Assembly: GCA_947454705.1 (NCBI GenBank)
Contig: CANGKZ010000004.1
Location: 1-64,000 of the forward strand
Direction of reading: 5' to 3'
DNA length: 64,000 bases
Source: Verrucomicrobiota bacterium
GTDB lineage: Bacteria; Verrucomicrobiota; Verrucomicrobiia; Limisphaerales; UBA9464
A program made the position numbers and the translations under genes. This document shows, one piece after another, positions 1-9,189 of this stretch (position 1 is the first letter of the stretch; each line of letters begins with the position of its first letter). A model generated the notes under the pieces. The model saw only the letters and a program-made list of their open reading frames with translations. It ran no database searches and had not been told where the DNA came from.

Positions 1-1004
1 AAACATGCTTGTCATCCGCAGGTGTCTGTTTTTGGGTGCAGGAAAAAAGGCAATCTAGAATATGTAGGGGGCACCGATTCTTGGGGTCAAATCTACTGAG
101 GCATCTGGGGTCACCCATTAGAGCGCGGGGTCAACAGGCAAAAGGTTAGTGGCTCCGATTTTTTCCGTCGGTTTCTTCTCGCTGCAAATTCAATCTCGGC
201 GGCTGCTTCGAACCAGGTATTTCCTGGGTTTGATTTCGAACCACTTCCCTTTTTCAGGGGTGATTCGGTCAGTCACCCATCAGGTTCTAGCGAAACGCAG
301 ACGCTGCTTCCATCGCCCACCCATTCGCCCAATCCGCCTCGGCGGATCCAGAAAACAATTTGTGCCGGCCCGTGTTCATTCAGTTCTGAAGAGCTGTGGA
401 TTCATCGGCGATAGGCGCCGGTGCCCAACCTCGGATGGACTCACAGGACGGTCGAATCACCCCACGAAATCTTGGTTGCAGCCTGCTGTGGCTTGGGAGT
501 GAGGCGGGTTCCAATCAGATCTCAATGGCTCGAAGCCAGACCCCAGAACCGGTTCCCAACCTCACTCCCGAAATTCAGTCTTTGGTTTTCTTCGCTCCGG
601 GGAAGATCCGCGCCGGATCATAGTCCGTTTCGCTGGTGACCATGTGCCATGCCGCTTTGCTGAGTTTGCAGGCCAGCGCCTTCGTCGCCACCATCCGGTT
701 GGTCTGGGCCATCTTCCTGTCGAAGAATCGTCGGCAGGCGGGATCAAAGCGTCGGGCGAAGTTCGGCGTCGCTGGAAATCGGGAGAAGCTCCCGGAAATC
801 CAAATCCGTTCGCGGATCCGCAATGGGAATCCTTCGAACGCGGGTTGCGTTGGCGTGCGCTGCCGGGACGAATTCTCGGCTTCCTCGGGCGAAGACTGGG
901 ACGCGTGCTTCCGTCCTCCGCATCCTGACCCGACAGGGGGGGGCGCGGACCCGTTCCTGTTGTTCCGACAGGGACCCTCCCGTTTTTCGATCAGGCGCTA
1001 AGCC
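1..1004. other. Left-end region without an intact gene
   Basis: About 1 kb before mdh holds no reading frame that looks like a conserved protein. The plus-strand frames here are short, arginine/proline-rich and mutually overlapping, as expected of chance frames in GC-rich DNA. The one recognisable piece is a minus-strand transposase remnant, listed separately. This looks like decayed mobile-element DNA. Confidence 0.5.
575..745 (-). pseudogene. IS110-family transposase C-terminal remnant
   Basis: The minus-strand frame reads DPACRRFFDRK, then KMAQTNRMVATKALACKLSK, AAWHM and DYDPARIFPG before a stop. This resembles the end of IS110/IS116/IS902 transposases, where a basic KALACKLAKAAW-type helix follows the second catalytic domain and precedes a short acidic tail. 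Only about 56 C-terminal residues remain. Upstream codons lose the resemblance and neither the DEDD nor the serine catalytic domain is present, so the element is dead. The family call is from pattern memory of the tail only. Confidence 0.55.
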
Positions 1005-1032
1005 TTGCGCTGTGATTCCCGGCAGACATAAT
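1005..1032 (+). promoter_or_regulatory. Possible sigma-70-type promoter of mdh
   Basis: TTGCGC (1005-1010) and CATAAT (1027-1032) are separated by 16 bp and end 20 bp before the mdh start codon, giving a leader of roughly 14 nt. The spacing and the -10 match are reasonable. Verrucomicrobial consensus promoters are poorly known, so this is tentative. Confidence 0.35.
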
Positions 1033-1052
1033 CGGTCTCCGTCGTTTATCTC

Positions 1053-2039
1053 ATGAATCCTCCCATCCATGTCGCCATCACCGGCGCTGCCGGTCAGATC
1101 GGATACTCCCTCCTGTTTCGCATCGCGTCCGGCGCGATGTTTGGTCCCACCCAGCCGGTGGTGCTTCACCTGATCGAAATCGAACCCGCGCTCAAGGCGT
1201 TGAACGGCGTGGTGATGGAGCTCGAGGACTGCGCGTTCCCGCTGCTCCAGGGCGTGATCCCGACTTCCGACCTCAACGAGGGTTTCCGCGGCGTGAACTG
1301 GGCTCTGCTCGTGGGCAGCGTCCCCCGCAAGGCCGGTATGGAGCGCAAGGACCTCCTCGGCATCAACGGCAAGATCTTCACCGGACAGGGCCAGGCGATT
1401 CAGAAGAACGCAGCCAGCGATGTCCGCACGCTCGTGGTGGGCAATCCCTGCAACACGAACTGCCTCATCGCCATGAACAGCGCGCCCGAGATTCCGCGCG
1501 ATCGCTGGTTCGCCATGACCATGCTCGACCAGAACCGCGCCAAGGCCCAGCTGGCCAAGAAGGCCGGCGTCGGTGTCGATCAGGTCAGCAACATCGCCAT
1601 CTGGGGCAACCACTCCTCGACGATGTATCCCGACTTTTACAACGCCCGCATCGGTGGCCGCCCGGCTCCTGCCGTCATCACCGACGAGGCGTGGTTCAAG
1701 GATTCCTTCATCCCCACCGTGCAGAAGCGCGGCGCGGCCATCATCGAAGCCCGCGGCCTGAGCTCCGCCGCCTCCGCCGCCAACGCGGTGGTGGACACGG
1801 TTCGTGCCCTCACCACGCCGACGCATCCCGACGACTGCTTCAGCGTAGCGGTTCACTCCGACGGCAGCTACGGCATCGAGAAGGGCCTGCTCTTCAGCTT
1901 CCCCATCCGCAGCAATGGATCGAAGTACGAGATCATCCAGGGCGTATCGGTTAACGAATTCAGCCGTTCCAAGATCACCGCCACGGAAAACGAACTGAAG
2001 GAAGAGAAGTCCCTCGTGAGCGATTTGCTCCCGAAGTGA
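1053..2039 (+). CDS. mdh: Malate dehydrogenase (NAD-type, MDH type 2)
   Basis: The 328-residue protein interconverts malate and oxaloacetate with NAD(H) in the cytoplasm, a TCA-cycle step. The N-terminus has the dinucleotide motif [11 protein letters not shown] (residues 10-20). Further on come the substrate loop [21 protein letters not shown] and the catalytic histidine in WGNHSS (about H187). Length and motif order match the cytosolic-type bacterial MDHs of about 325-330 residues. The ATG at 1053 puts the Rossmann motif at the usual distance from the start. The gene stands alone: hemB converges from the other side, and the space between them is filled by repeats. Confidence 0.96.
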   Translation: MNPPIHVAITGAAGQIGYSLLFRIASGAMFGPTQPVVLHLIEIEPALKALNGVVMELEDCAFPLLQGVIPTSDLNEGFRGVNWALLVGSVPRKAGMERKDLLGINGKIFTGQGQAIQKNAASDVRTLVVGNPCNTNCLIAMNSAPEIPRDRWFAMTMLDQNRAKAQLAKKAGVGVDQVSNIAIWGNHSSTMYPDFYNARIGGRPAPAVITDEAWFKDSFIPTVQKRGAAIIEARGLSSAASAANAVVDTVRALTTPTHPDDCFSVAVHSDGSYGIEKGLLFSFPIRSNGSKYEIIQGVSVNEFSRSKITATENELKEEKSLVSDLLPK

Positions 2040-2087
2040 GGTCTCGGAATTGAGCCGAGCCTGGGTTTAGTTAAGGCAGGTGGCGTA

Positions 2088-2136
2088 GAGTCCCGGAGGG
2101 ACGGCAGAGAAGTGTTTCTGTCGTCCCCCGGGACTC
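2088..2136. repeat. Dispersed GAGTCCCGG-type hairpin repeat
   Basis: The left arm starts with GAGTCCCGGAGGGACGG and the right arm ends with CCCGGGACTC. The two form an imperfect hairpin of about 20 bp. The same element occurs as a perfect 21-bp hairpin at 36512-36561. Both lie between convergent genes and are followed by GGGCTATTTTCG (here 2179-2190), so they belong to one composite intergenic repeat family. Confidence 0.75.
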
Positions 2137-2252
2137 GATCCGTTTTTAGGCTCAATCGCCGACCTCGAGGCAAGGCCGGGGCTATTTTCGGCCGCGTCAT
2201 CGGTGGTTCGAACTCTCTTGGTCGAGTTGCCGAGCCGGCGTGACTGAACTCC

Positions 2253-2292
2253 CCTTCAACGCTTCAACTTTTCAACTTTTCAACCCTTCAAC
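2253..2292 (-). repeat. GTTGAA-type tandem repeat downstream of hemB
   Basis: Read on the hemB strand, GTTGAA recurs five times at 8-10 nt spacing, beginning 8 nt past the hemB stop codon. The same unit order, in the same orientation relative to the upstream gene, follows argS (11588-11620) and the cotH-like gene (36392-36423). Function unknown. Confidence 0.8.
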
Positions 2293-2300
2293 TGCCGCGC

Positions 2301-3353
2301 TCAAACCGCACGGCCGTGCGTTGCGGCAAGGTCAGTGGCCAGGGCCTTGGCGAAGTAGGTGAGAATGAGATCGGCCCCGGCGCGCCGGATGGCGAGGAGG
2401 GATTCGTCGCGCGTCTTCCGCAGATCAAGCCAGCCCTTTTCCGCGGCGGCGTGGATTTGCGCGTATTCGCCGCTGACCTGATAGGCGGCGATGGGAAGGC
2501 TCGAGGCATCGCGCAACTCGCGCAGGATGTCGAGGTACGGCCCGGCCGGCTTGACCATGAGTAGGTCCGCGCCCTCGGATTCATCGAGCAGCGCATCGGC
2601 GATGGCTTCGCGTCGGTTGGCGGGATTGAGCTGGTAGGTGCGCTTGTCGAGCAGCTTCGTGCCCGCGGCGGCAGCGCTGCCGACGGCTTCGCGGAACGGT
2701 CCGTAGTAGGCCGAGGCGAACTTCGCCGAGTACGCAAGAATCCCGGTTTGCGGATAGCCCGCGGCATCGAGCGCGGCGCGCAACGCGGCCACGCGTCCGT
2801 CCATCATGTCGCTCGGCGCGACAAAATCCGTCCCCGCCTCAGCGTGCAGCACGGACATGCGGGCGAGGATTTCCACGGTGGCGTCGTTGTCCACATCGGT
2901 GCCGTCCGGAGTGAGTACACCGTCGTGCCCGTGGCTGGTGTAGGGATCGAGGGCGATGTCGGTGAAGAGGACCAATTCCGGTACAGCGGCTTTCACCGCG
3001 CGGACTGCGCGGAGCACGAGGCAGCCGGGGTTGAGGGCTTCGGTGCCCAGGGGATTCTTCAGCGCGGGCGGGGTGACGGGAAAGAGGGCGATGCCGCGGA
3101 TTCCGAGGGCGGCGAGGGCGCGGCATTCGGCGACGAGGTCGTCGAGGTTGAGCCGGAACACGCCGGGCATGGAGCCAACCGGTTCGGGGGCGTCGGTGCC
3201 TTCCTTGACGAAGAGCGGGGCGATGAGATCGGCCGCCGTGACGCGGGTCTCCTGCACCAGGTCCCGGATGGCGCTGGTGCGGCGGATGCGGCGGGGGCGG
3301 AGGACCGGTGCCGGCAGGGCGGCCCCGGCGCCGGGGAGCGAAGCGTTGTTCAC
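2301..3353 (-). CDS. hemB: Delta-aminolevulinic acid dehydratase (porphobilinogen synthase)
   Basis: This enzyme condenses two 5-aminolevulinate molecules into porphobilinogen in tetrapyrrole synthesis. The 350-residue protein has the family's order of motifs: RRIRRTSAIRDLVQETRV, LIAPLFVKEG, the metal-site loop DIALDPYTSHGHDG, the lysine in AYSAKFASAYYGPFR and the Schiff-base lysine in LLMVKPAGPYLD. The metal-site loop lacks the three cysteines of zinc-dependent enzymes and has Ala/Asp instead, which points to the Mg-dependent class. The start is GTG at 3353; the next in-frame ATG lies within conserved sequence. The cytochrome and outer-membrane genes upstream are on the same strand with short gaps, so co-transcription is possible. 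Confidence 0.95.
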   Translation of the reverse strand: MNNASLPGAGAALPAPVLRPRRIRRTSAIRDLVQETRVTAADLIAPLFVKEGTDAPEPVGSMPGVFRLNLDDLVAECRALAALGIRGIALFPVTPPALKNPLGTEALNPGCLVLRAVRAVKAAVPELVLFTDIALDPYTSHGHDGVLTPDGTDVDNDATVEILARMSVLHAEAGTDFVAPSDMMDGRVAALRAALDAAGYPQTGILAYSAKFASAYYGPFREAVGSAAAAGTKLLDKRTYQLNPANRREAIADALLDESEGADLLMVKPAGPYLDILRELRDASSLPIAAYQVSGEYAQIHAAAEKGWLDLRKTRDESLLAIRRAGADLILTYFAKALATDLAATHGRAV

Positions 3354-3428
3354 GCCGGACAGAATAACGCCCCGGACCGGCGCTGGCCAGTTCCGGGGCG
3401 GTACGAGACTCGTGGGGCTCGCTCTGGT

Positions 3429-4304
3429 TTAGAACTCGGTGCCCAGCTTCAAACGGATCTGGAGCTTTTCCGAATCGTCGAGGTGAAGCCCGGCAACCCC
3501 GGATTTGTTGGGCCAACCGCGAAGCTGCGGTAGTACGGTGAGGGTGGCGAAGAAGTCGCCGCGTGAGTAGTGAAGGGTCGGACCGGCGTAGAAGGTGAGG
3601 TGTTCCGCGTGGTTCAGGTCGGCGTCCTCAAACTCCGTGACCAGGCGGGTTTCGGCCCCGATCCGCCATTGGTCATTCAGCTTCCAGGATAGCCCGGCCG
3701 ACCATTCCATCGACAGGCTGGTTTCCCAGTCATGCCCGGTCTCGTGCTCAAATTCCGGTTCGAGAATGTAGTTCACCACGGCAATCAGGCGGTGATCGAA
3801 GAAGTTCTTCTGGGCGATCAGCCGGAGCTCGAGTTCGACCTCCTGATTTCGTTCGCCGCTGACGCGATCAATGGTGGAATAACCCGGCTCGAAATAGAAC
3901 GAGAAGCCGGCCCACTGCTTGTAAGGGTCGGCGAGCTGGTACTTGAGTTCGAGGGAAGTGCCGCTGAGGCCGAATCGGTTCCGATCGTCAAAGGTCTCGG
4001 AACTGCCCGTGGAGTCCTTGAGCAGATGATAATTGCTGGTGAGGTACAGGGCGGCCTGGAAGCGATCGGTGATGCCGTACTCCAGTTCGGTGGCGAAATC
4101 CATGCCGAGGTACCGACCGCTTTCTTTGCCCATGCGTGCGGTGGACCACTGGGTGATCTCCCATTCTCCCTTCTGTTCGCTTTGTGCGCCGCGCACGTAG
4201 CCGAAGGGTTCCCCGTGGGCGGAGACGCGGGAAAGGGAGGAGGTGGACAGGAGTCCGGTGGCCACGCCGCCGGCGAGCATCCAGGTTCTGAAGTTCGAAG
4301 TCAT
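3429..4304 (-). CDS. Exported beta-barrel-like protein (DUF6662-like)
   Basis: A 291-residue protein begins MTSNFRTWMLAGG, has a signal peptide ending near VSAHG, then repeats alternating polar/aromatic strands such as ELEYGITDRFQAALYLTSNY and GLSWKLNDQWRIGAETR, closing with a strand ending in F. This is the pattern of an outer-membrane beta-barrel. The opening GYVRGAQSEQKGEWEITQW matches my memory of the DUF6662 family. An ATG at 4319 is an alternative start five codons earlier; the reading frame itself runs open further upstream without homology. It lies between a two-heme cytochrome gene and hemB on the same strand, so a link to respiration or metals is possible but unproven. Confidence 0.7.
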   Translation of the reverse strand: MTSNFRTWMLAGGVATGLLSTSSLSRVSAHGEPFGYVRGAQSEQKGEWEITQWSTARMGKESGRYLGMDFATELEYGITDRFQAALYLTSNYHLLKDSTGSSETFDDRNRFGLSGTSLELKYQLADPYKQWAGFSFYFEPGYSTIDRVSGERNQEVELELRLIAQKNFFDHRLIAVVNYILEPEFEHETGHDWETSLSMEWSAGLSWKLNDQWRIGAETRLVTEFEDADLNHAEHLTFYAGPTLHYSRGDFFATLTVLPQLRGWPNKSGVAGLHLDDSEKLQIRLKLGTEF

Positions 4305-4414
4305 GTCGAGGGACAGCATGGGATGTCCGGCGAAAGTCCGCTTGCGGCCGGTTGCCAAAGATTGGCGGCCGATTGCACCGCCTCGATTGCGGCTCGGTGA
4401 AGGTTTGGAAACGC

Positions 4415-5155
4415 CTACTTGGCGCCCTGTTGGATCCATTTGCGGACCAATTCCACGGATTTGGGAGGCAGCTTGTGCTTCTCGGGCAGCGGGAGGTCTT
4501 CGTCGAGACCCGACACAATGGTCAGCAGCGGGGACTTGGCGGGCGTGGCTGCGTTCACCGATGCACCGTAGGATTTCCCGCCCTTGAGCACGGCGGCGAG
4601 GGAATCGGACTGGAACCCGCCGCGCGCCTCGGCCCCGCTGTGGCAACTTCCGCACGCGGTGGCGAAGAGGGGTTTGATGTCGGTATCGAAAGTGACGGGT
4701 TTGACGTAGTCGGCGATCGCGCCGTCGGGCCACACCGCCCCCTGATCGATCCATGCCCGGAGGATGCCGATCTGCTCCGGGGTGAGTTTCTCGGATTTGC
4801 CGGGTTTGTCCGATGGCGGCGGCATGAGCATTTCATCGACCAGTCCGCAGACCATGTGGATCAGGGAGCTCTGTTCGCTTTTGCCCGGGACGATGGTGGG
4901 GCCGTAGTCGGTGTCCTTGAAGGCCCCGGCCTTGGTGTCGCAACGGTATTTGCCCTTCTGTTTTTCGGCGCCGTGGCAGCTGAAGCACGACTCCTTGAGC
5001 ATCGGGTACACTTCCTTTTCGAAGTCCACCTTGCGCGGAACGGGCAGGGGAATCTTGGAGACATCGATGGCCGCAGGTTTCTTGTCGGCGGCCAGGGCCG
5101 CGGAGCTGGCCACGAGGATGCAGACAGCCAATCGGTGCAGGAAGAGCGGCTTCAT
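4415..5155 (-). CDS. Secreted two-heme c-type cytochrome domain protein
   Basis: The 246-residue protein starts MKPLFLHRLAVCILVASSAA with a clear signal peptide. Two heme-binding motifs follow: CFSCH in VYPMLKESCFSCHGAEKQKG, and CGSCH in IKPLFATACGSCHSGAEARGG. Both sit in the layout of the planctomycete/verrucomicrobial cytochrome c domain (PSCyt1-like), including the MPPPSDKPGKSEKLTPEQI stretch and the recurring AWIDQGAVWPDG/KWIQQGAK. It should act in the periplasm in electron transfer; partners are unknown. A GTG at 5182 would add nine residues, but the ATG at 5155 gives a cleaner signal peptide. The next gene on the strand encodes a beta-barrel-like protein 110 bp away. Confidence 0.85.
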   Translation of the reverse strand: MKPLFLHRLAVCILVASSAALAADKKPAAIDVSKIPLPVPRKVDFEKEVYPMLKESCFSCHGAEKQKGKYRCDTKAGAFKDTDYGPTIVPGKSEQSSLIHMVCGLVDEMLMPPPSDKPGKSEKLTPEQIGILRAWIDQGAVWPDGAIADYVKPVTFDTDIKPLFATACGSCHSGAEARGGFQSDSLAAVLKGGKSYGASVNAATPAKSPLLTIVSGLDEDLPLPEKHKLPPKSVELVRKWIQQGAK

Positions 5156-5397
5156 AGAAGGGAGATGGAAGAAAGATTTCACACTCCGTTGCGGTTGGAC
5201 AGAGCAAGCTGACGATCCCGTCCGCGGCTGGATTCGGTCGCATTCTCGGGAGGTTGCGTTGCCGAAATGTCACGGACGTGTGCCGGTGCGCGGGGAAGAT
5301 AGGGTTGCGTGTGGGGCGGATTGGAGCATGTTTGGCGAGGATTCGGGCATTGGGATTCTTCGATGCCCAAGTTCACGTCGGTACTGAACCCTTCAAC

Positions 5398-5529
5398 ATG
5401 GCCCAATTTCAGCCTCCTCCTCCCCCGCCCAGCCCGGAGCGGGTGGCGTTCACTGTGGTTGGTATTCTGCTCGCGTGCGTCGCGTTGGTGATTTTCACCG
5501 TGTACCTGTCACGCACCTCGGGCAGCTAG
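5398..5529 (+). CDS. 43-residue proline-rich single-pass membrane protein
   Basis: MAQFQPPPPPPSPERVAFTV opens a tiny protein that continues with one hydrophobic helix (VVGILLACVALVIFTVYL) and a short polar tail. No family is recognised. The frame is open further upstream, but the six-proline run followed by a helix is a plausible complete small protein and ATG is a good start. It stands alone between divergent and convergent neighbours. Confidence 0.5.
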   Translation: MAQFQPPPPPPSPERVAFTVVGILLACVALVIFTVYLSRTSGS

Positions 5530-5570
5530 GTTTGGGTCGCGGCGGTTCCTGTCCCGTTCGGACGGGCCCC

Positions 5571-5612
5571 TAAAAAAACAAACACGACGGAGGGGATGTC
5601 CCCGCCGCCGTG
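5571..5612 (-). terminator. Intrinsic terminator of the threonine aldolase gene
   Basis: On the minus strand CACGGCGGCGGGG and CCCCTCCGTCGTG pair around ACAT, with one wobble and one mismatch. The stem is followed by TTTGTTTTTTT, a standard rho-independent layout 60 nt after the stop codon. Confidence 0.8.
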
Positions 5613-5670
5613 CTTTCGATGCTGGTCTGGTGTCCGTTTTCAGCGACGGATTCCGCGTCGCAGGTTCCGC

Positions 5671-6714
5671 TCAGCCCACTTTGGCGGGCATGGCGGCGGC
5701 AAGGTCGGCCGCGAAGGCGCGGACGTCTTCTTCCTGCGTGTCCCAGGAGCACATGAGGCGGCATCCGCCTTCGCCGATGAAGTTGTAGAACAACCAGCCC
5801 TTGGCCCAGAGCGCCTGGATGGTGGGCTTGGGAAGATCGACGAACACCGAATTCACCTGCTGCGGGAAGAGAACCTTCACGCCGGGAATCTCGCGGATCA
5901 GGGAGTGCATGAGACGAGCCATCGCATTGGCGTGGCCGGCGTATCGGAGCCAGGCGCCATCCTGCAACATCCCGAGCCAGGGGGCGGAGACGAAGCGCAT
6001 CTTGGAGCAGAGCTGTCCGCCCTGCTTGGCGCGGTAATCGAATTCGCGCGCGAGTTCGCGATTGAAGAACACGACGGCTTCACCGACGTGAATTCCATTT
6101 TTGGTCCCGCCGAAGCACAGCACATCGACCCCGGCCTGCCAGGTGATCTCGCGCGGGGCGACACCAAGCGCGGCGACCGCGTTGGCGAAGCGCGCTCCGT
6201 CCATGTGGAACTTCAACCCGTGTTTCTTGGCCATGGACCCGATGGCGCGGAGTTCCGCCGGGGTGTAGATGGTTCCCACTTCGGTGGCCTGGGTGACGGT
6301 CACCACGGCGGGCTTCGGGTAGTGGATGTCGGTGCGGCGTTTGACGGCTTCTTCAATGCCGGCCGGCGTGAGGCGTCCGTCCTCACCCGGAAGCTGGAGC
6401 AGCTTGGTGCCGTTGCAGAAAAACTCCGGGGCGCCGCATTCGTCGGTCTCCACGTGGGCGACGCTGTGGCAGAGCACGCTGTGGTAGCTCTGGGTGGAAT
6501 GGGCGAGGGCGAGGGAATTGGCGGCGGTGCCGTTGAAGACGAAGAAGACTTCGCACGGGGTCTCGAACTGCTCGCGGATCAGGTCGGCGGCGCGCTGGGT
6601 CCAGCGGTCATTGCCGTAGGCGGGTTCGTGTCCCTGATTGGCCTCGGCGAGGGCGGCCCAGGCTTCGGGGGTGATTCCGGCGTAGTTGTCGGAGGCGAAA
6701 TGGCGGGTCGGCAT
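5671..6714 (-). CDS. Low-specificity threonine aldolase / beta-eliminating lyase family
   Basis: A 347-residue PLP enzyme of fold type I, predicted to split threonine or allo-threonine into glycine and acetaldehyde. The protein starts MPTRHFASDNYAGITPEAW; the SDNYAG opening is typical of this family. Later come FVFNGTAANSLAL, HVETDECGAPE, the PLP-phosphate/aspartate region KFHMDGARFANA and the PLP lysine in CFGGTKNG. The upstream frame is open for about 100 codons, but homology begins at this ATG. The 5' side has odd GCACTGCACTGCGCTGCG reiterations just before the start. A well-defined terminator follows. Substrate specificity cannot be read from sequence. Confidence 0.88.
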   Translation of the reverse strand: MPTRHFASDNYAGITPEAWAALAEANQGHEPAYGNDRWTQRAADLIREQFETPCEVFFVFNGTAANSLALAHSTQSYHSVLCHSVAHVETDECGAPEFFCNGTKLLQLPGEDGRLTPAGIEEAVKRRTDIHYPKPAVVTVTQATEVGTIYTPAELRAIGSMAKKHGLKFHMDGARFANAVAALGVAPREITWQAGVDVLCFGGTKNGIHVGEAVVFFNRELAREFDYRAKQGGQLCSKMRFVSAPWLGMLQDGAWLRYAGHANAMARLMHSLIREIPGVKVLFPQQVNSVFVDLPKPTIQALWAKGWLFYNFIGEGGCRLMCSWDTQEEDVRAFAADLAAAMPAKVG

Positions 6715-6923
6715 GGCGATGAACGTGAATGAACAGAACAGAACCGAACTGAGGTGCACTGCACTGCGCTGCGCTGCGTTGAGGTGCGATTCATTCGGCG
6801 GAGCGAATCGAATCTCGAACGTCGGGTCGGCGGACCGGCCCGGAAGCCGGATTGGAGACGAGACCGGGCGGGTCGGCAATCTCGATCCGGCCTGTTGATC
6901 AGGGCTAAATCTTGCGCGGGAGC

Positions 6924-8393
6924 CTACGATTCCGGGCTTTCCGAGAGCTTGCGGTAGAGCGTCGCGAGGCTGACTTCCAAGATGCGCGCGGCCTCGTCCT
7001 TGTTCTGTCCCGCGCACGCGAGCACGTGCTGGATGTAGGCGAGTTCCTGATCGTGGGAGAAGCGTTTCAGGCTGATCAACGTCTGCGGAAGCGCGGCGGC
7101 GGGCCGTCCGTCCGGGGCTGCCGATCCAGCGGGAGACAGCGTGCCGCTGGGTTTGGGGCCGGTGGGGACGACGTCGGGAGCGAGGGATTGTTCCTCGTTC
7201 GGTTCCTCGGTGGTGATGCGCGCGCGGACCACCGGGGGCAGATCGCGCAGGCGCAGCGTGGGCAGATCGGCCAGCAGCGAGGCGCGCTCGATGGCGTTCT
7301 CCAATTCGCGCACGTTGCCGGGCCAGTCGTGGGCCTGCAGTGCCGACATCGCGAGCTGGGTGATGCGGAATGGTTTTCCGGAGCGGGGGTGATTGCGGTC
7401 GCGGAGAAAATGGCTGACCAGCATCGGGATGTCGTCGCGACGCTCCCGCAGGCTGGGAAGATTCACCGGCACGACGTTGAGCCGGTAGTACAGATCCTCG
7501 CGGAAGCGCCCTTCCTTCACCAGGGTTTCGAGATGTTCGTTGGTGGCGGCGACGATGCGCACGTTGACCGTGGTGGCGGTGTTGTCACCCACGCGGCGCA
7601 CTTCCTTTTCCTGCAGCACGCGCAGCAGGCGGCTCTGGAGCTGGGCCGGCATGGTGCCGATTTCATCGAGGAACAGCGTGCCGCCATCGGCCTCGTGGAA
7701 GAGCCCGGTCTTGTCGGTCACCGCGCCGGTGAAGGAACCCTTGCGATGTCCGAAGAGTTCGGATTCCAGCAGGTTTTCCGGCAGGGCCGAACAATTGATG
7801 GGCACGAACGGGCCCTGGCTGCGGCGGGAATTGTAGTGCACGGCCCGGGCGATGAGCTCCTTGCCGGTGCCGCTTTCGCCCAGGATGAGCACGGTGGCAT
7901 CGGTGTCGGCAATGCGCTCGACGAGTTGAAAGACGGCCTGCATCGGAGCGCTGGCACCGATGATCCGGTGGAATTGGTAGCTGCGGCGCAGTTCCTTTCG
8001 CAGCTCCTGGTTTTCCGCGAGGACCTGCGTGTGATTCAGCGCGCGCTGGATGCACAACTTGAGCTCGTCGAGCTTGAAGGGCTTTTCCAGGTAGTCGTAG
8101 CAGCCCAATCGCATGGCTTCGACGGCGCTCTCCACGGTGCCGAAGCCGGTGATCATGATCACGACGGGCGGCGGATTCAGGGCGCGGGCCTTTTGGACGA
8201 TCTCGAGTCCGTGCGGCTTGGTCTTGTCGAGATACAGGTCGGTGATGACGAGATCGGGCCGCTTGGTGGTGAGGGCCTCGGCGACTCCGGTGTAGTTGGT
8301 GAAGGGGAACACCTCGTGTCCCTCCGCACGCAGCACCTCCGACACCATTTGCACCATGGTGTACTCGTCATCCACGAGAAGGATCTTGGCCAT
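6924..8393 (-). CDS. NtrC-family sigma-54-dependent response regulator
   Basis: The 489-residue protein has a receiver domain (residues 1-120; acidic pocket DDE at 8-10, phospho-acceptor about D52, LEKPF lysine), an AAA+ domain and a Fis-like helix-turn-helix at the end ([20 protein letters not shown]). The AAA+ domain has Walker A GESGTGKE near 171, the sigma-54 contact loop as GSFTGA instead of GAFTGA, Walker [11 protein letters not shown] and the arginine region [11 protein letters not shown]. It should activate sigma-54 promoters when phosphorylated. No cognate histidine kinase lies next to it. A Pro/Ala-rich linker of about 60 residues separates the AAA+ and DNA-binding domains. Confidence 0.93.
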   Translation of the reverse strand: MAKILLVDDEYTMVQMVSEVLRAEGHEVFPFTNYTGVAEALTTKRPDLVITDLYLDKTKPHGLEIVQKARALNPPPVVIMITGFGTVESAVEAMRLGCYDYLEKPFKLDELKLCIQRALNHTQVLAENQELRKELRRSYQFHRIIGASAPMQAVFQLVERIADTDATVLILGESGTGKELIARAVHYNSRRSQGPFVPINCSALPENLLESELFGHRKGSFTGAVTDKTGLFHEADGGTLFLDEIGTMPAQLQSRLLRVLQEKEVRRVGDNTATTVNVRIVAATNEHLETLVKEGRFREDLYYRLNVVPVNLPSLRERRDDIPMLVSHFLRDRNHPRSGKPFRITQLAMSALQAHDWPGNVRELENAIERASLLADLPTLRLRDLPPVVRARITTEEPNEEQSLAPDVVPTGPKPSGTLSPAGSAAPDGRPAAALPQTLISLKRFSHDQELAYIQHVLACAGQNKDEAARILEVSLATLYRKLSESPES

Positions 8394-8469
8394 TGCGAGA
8401 CGCTACTGAGGCGGCCGGTGTGCGAGGAAGCGGAAATCCTCGGATTCGAAGGGGCCGAATGCGGTTGGA

Positions 8470-9057
8470 TCAGGACTCCTGCCGGTGGTGCAGGGCGCGT
8501 TCGATGCGTCGATCGGGCACGAGCCAGATGCAGGCCACGGTGACGTGCAGGGTGGTGGCGATCCACGGATGCCAGCACGCCGCGGCGATGGAAATCAGGT
8601 ACAACGCGAGGGAGACCTTTCCTTTGAGATCGCGTCCAACGGCCGCGGCGAGCAGGGAGTTGGGCCCTTGCTGGGCGATGATTCGTGACTGAAGAAGGTA
8701 GTAGGCCATCGCGGCGAGGAGGAGCACGCCGCCGTAGAGGGCGGTGGGAATGGGTGCCAGGTGATTGCCTCCGACCCAGGCCGTGGCGAAGGGAAACAGC
8801 GAGAGCCAGAACAGCAGATTGAGGTTGGCCCAAAGGATTCCGCCGGTCACGCGACGGGTGGATTGGAAGAGGTGATGGTGATTGTTCCAGTAGATGCCGA
8901 CGTAAATGAAGCTCAGCAGATAGCTCAGGAACACCGGAGCCATGGGTTTGAGGGCCTGCAATCCGGCTCCGCTCGGCACCTTCAATTCAAGCACCATGAT
9001 GGTGATGATGATGGCGAGGACCCCGTCGCTGAACGCCTCGAGGCGGTTCTTTTCCAT
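8470..9057 (-). CDS. TMEM175-family (DUF1211) membrane protein
   Basis: A 195-residue integral membrane protein starting MEKNRLEAFSDGVLAIIITI. The RxxAFSDGVxAIxxT signature on the first helix forms the pore-lining segment in TMEM175 potassium channels. About six hydrophobic helices can be counted, including FLSYLLSFIYVGIYWNNHHH and LLFWLSLFPFATAWV, which fits the single-repeat bacterial form (two repeats in animals). It probably forms a tetrameric cation channel in the inner membrane. It lies 76 bp upstream of the NtrC-type regulator on the same strand. Confidence 0.87.
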   Translation of the reverse strand: MEKNRLEAFSDGVLAIIITIMVLELKVPSGAGLQALKPMAPVFLSYLLSFIYVGIYWNNHHHLFQSTRRVTGGILWANLNLLFWLSLFPFATAWVGGNHLAPIPTALYGGVLLLAAMAYYLLQSRIIAQQGPNSLLAAAVGRDLKGKVSLALYLISIAAACWHPWIATTLHVTVACIWLVPDRRIERALHHRQES

Positions 9058-9189
9058 GCGTCGAGGATAAACGAGGGCTGGAACGCCGTCGTCGTCGAAG
9101 TCGTTCCTGTGAAATGATCGCAGGTCCCTGAACTCCCTGCTTGAATCGTCGGCCCCCTTCCTGCGAAATCACTCCACTCTAACGGACGC

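Noticed and set aside
149-502. Plus-strand 117-codon frame at the left end
   Set aside because: The translation has low complexity bias (Arg/Pro), no recognisable domain, and overlaps similar chance frames.
744-1856. Long minus-strand open frame of 370 codons
   Set aside because: It lies antisense to mdh, whose protein is unmistakable. The antisense product is rich in Arg/His/Gly and Ala and has no conserved motifs.
2253-2292. Short tandem repeats as a CRISPR array
   Set aside because: The units are 8-10 nt with no unique spacers and no cas genes anywhere in the window.
6912-8543. Plus-strand open frame of 543 codons opposite the NtrC-type regulator
   Set aside because: The regulator on the minus strand has every expected motif, and the opposite frame has none.
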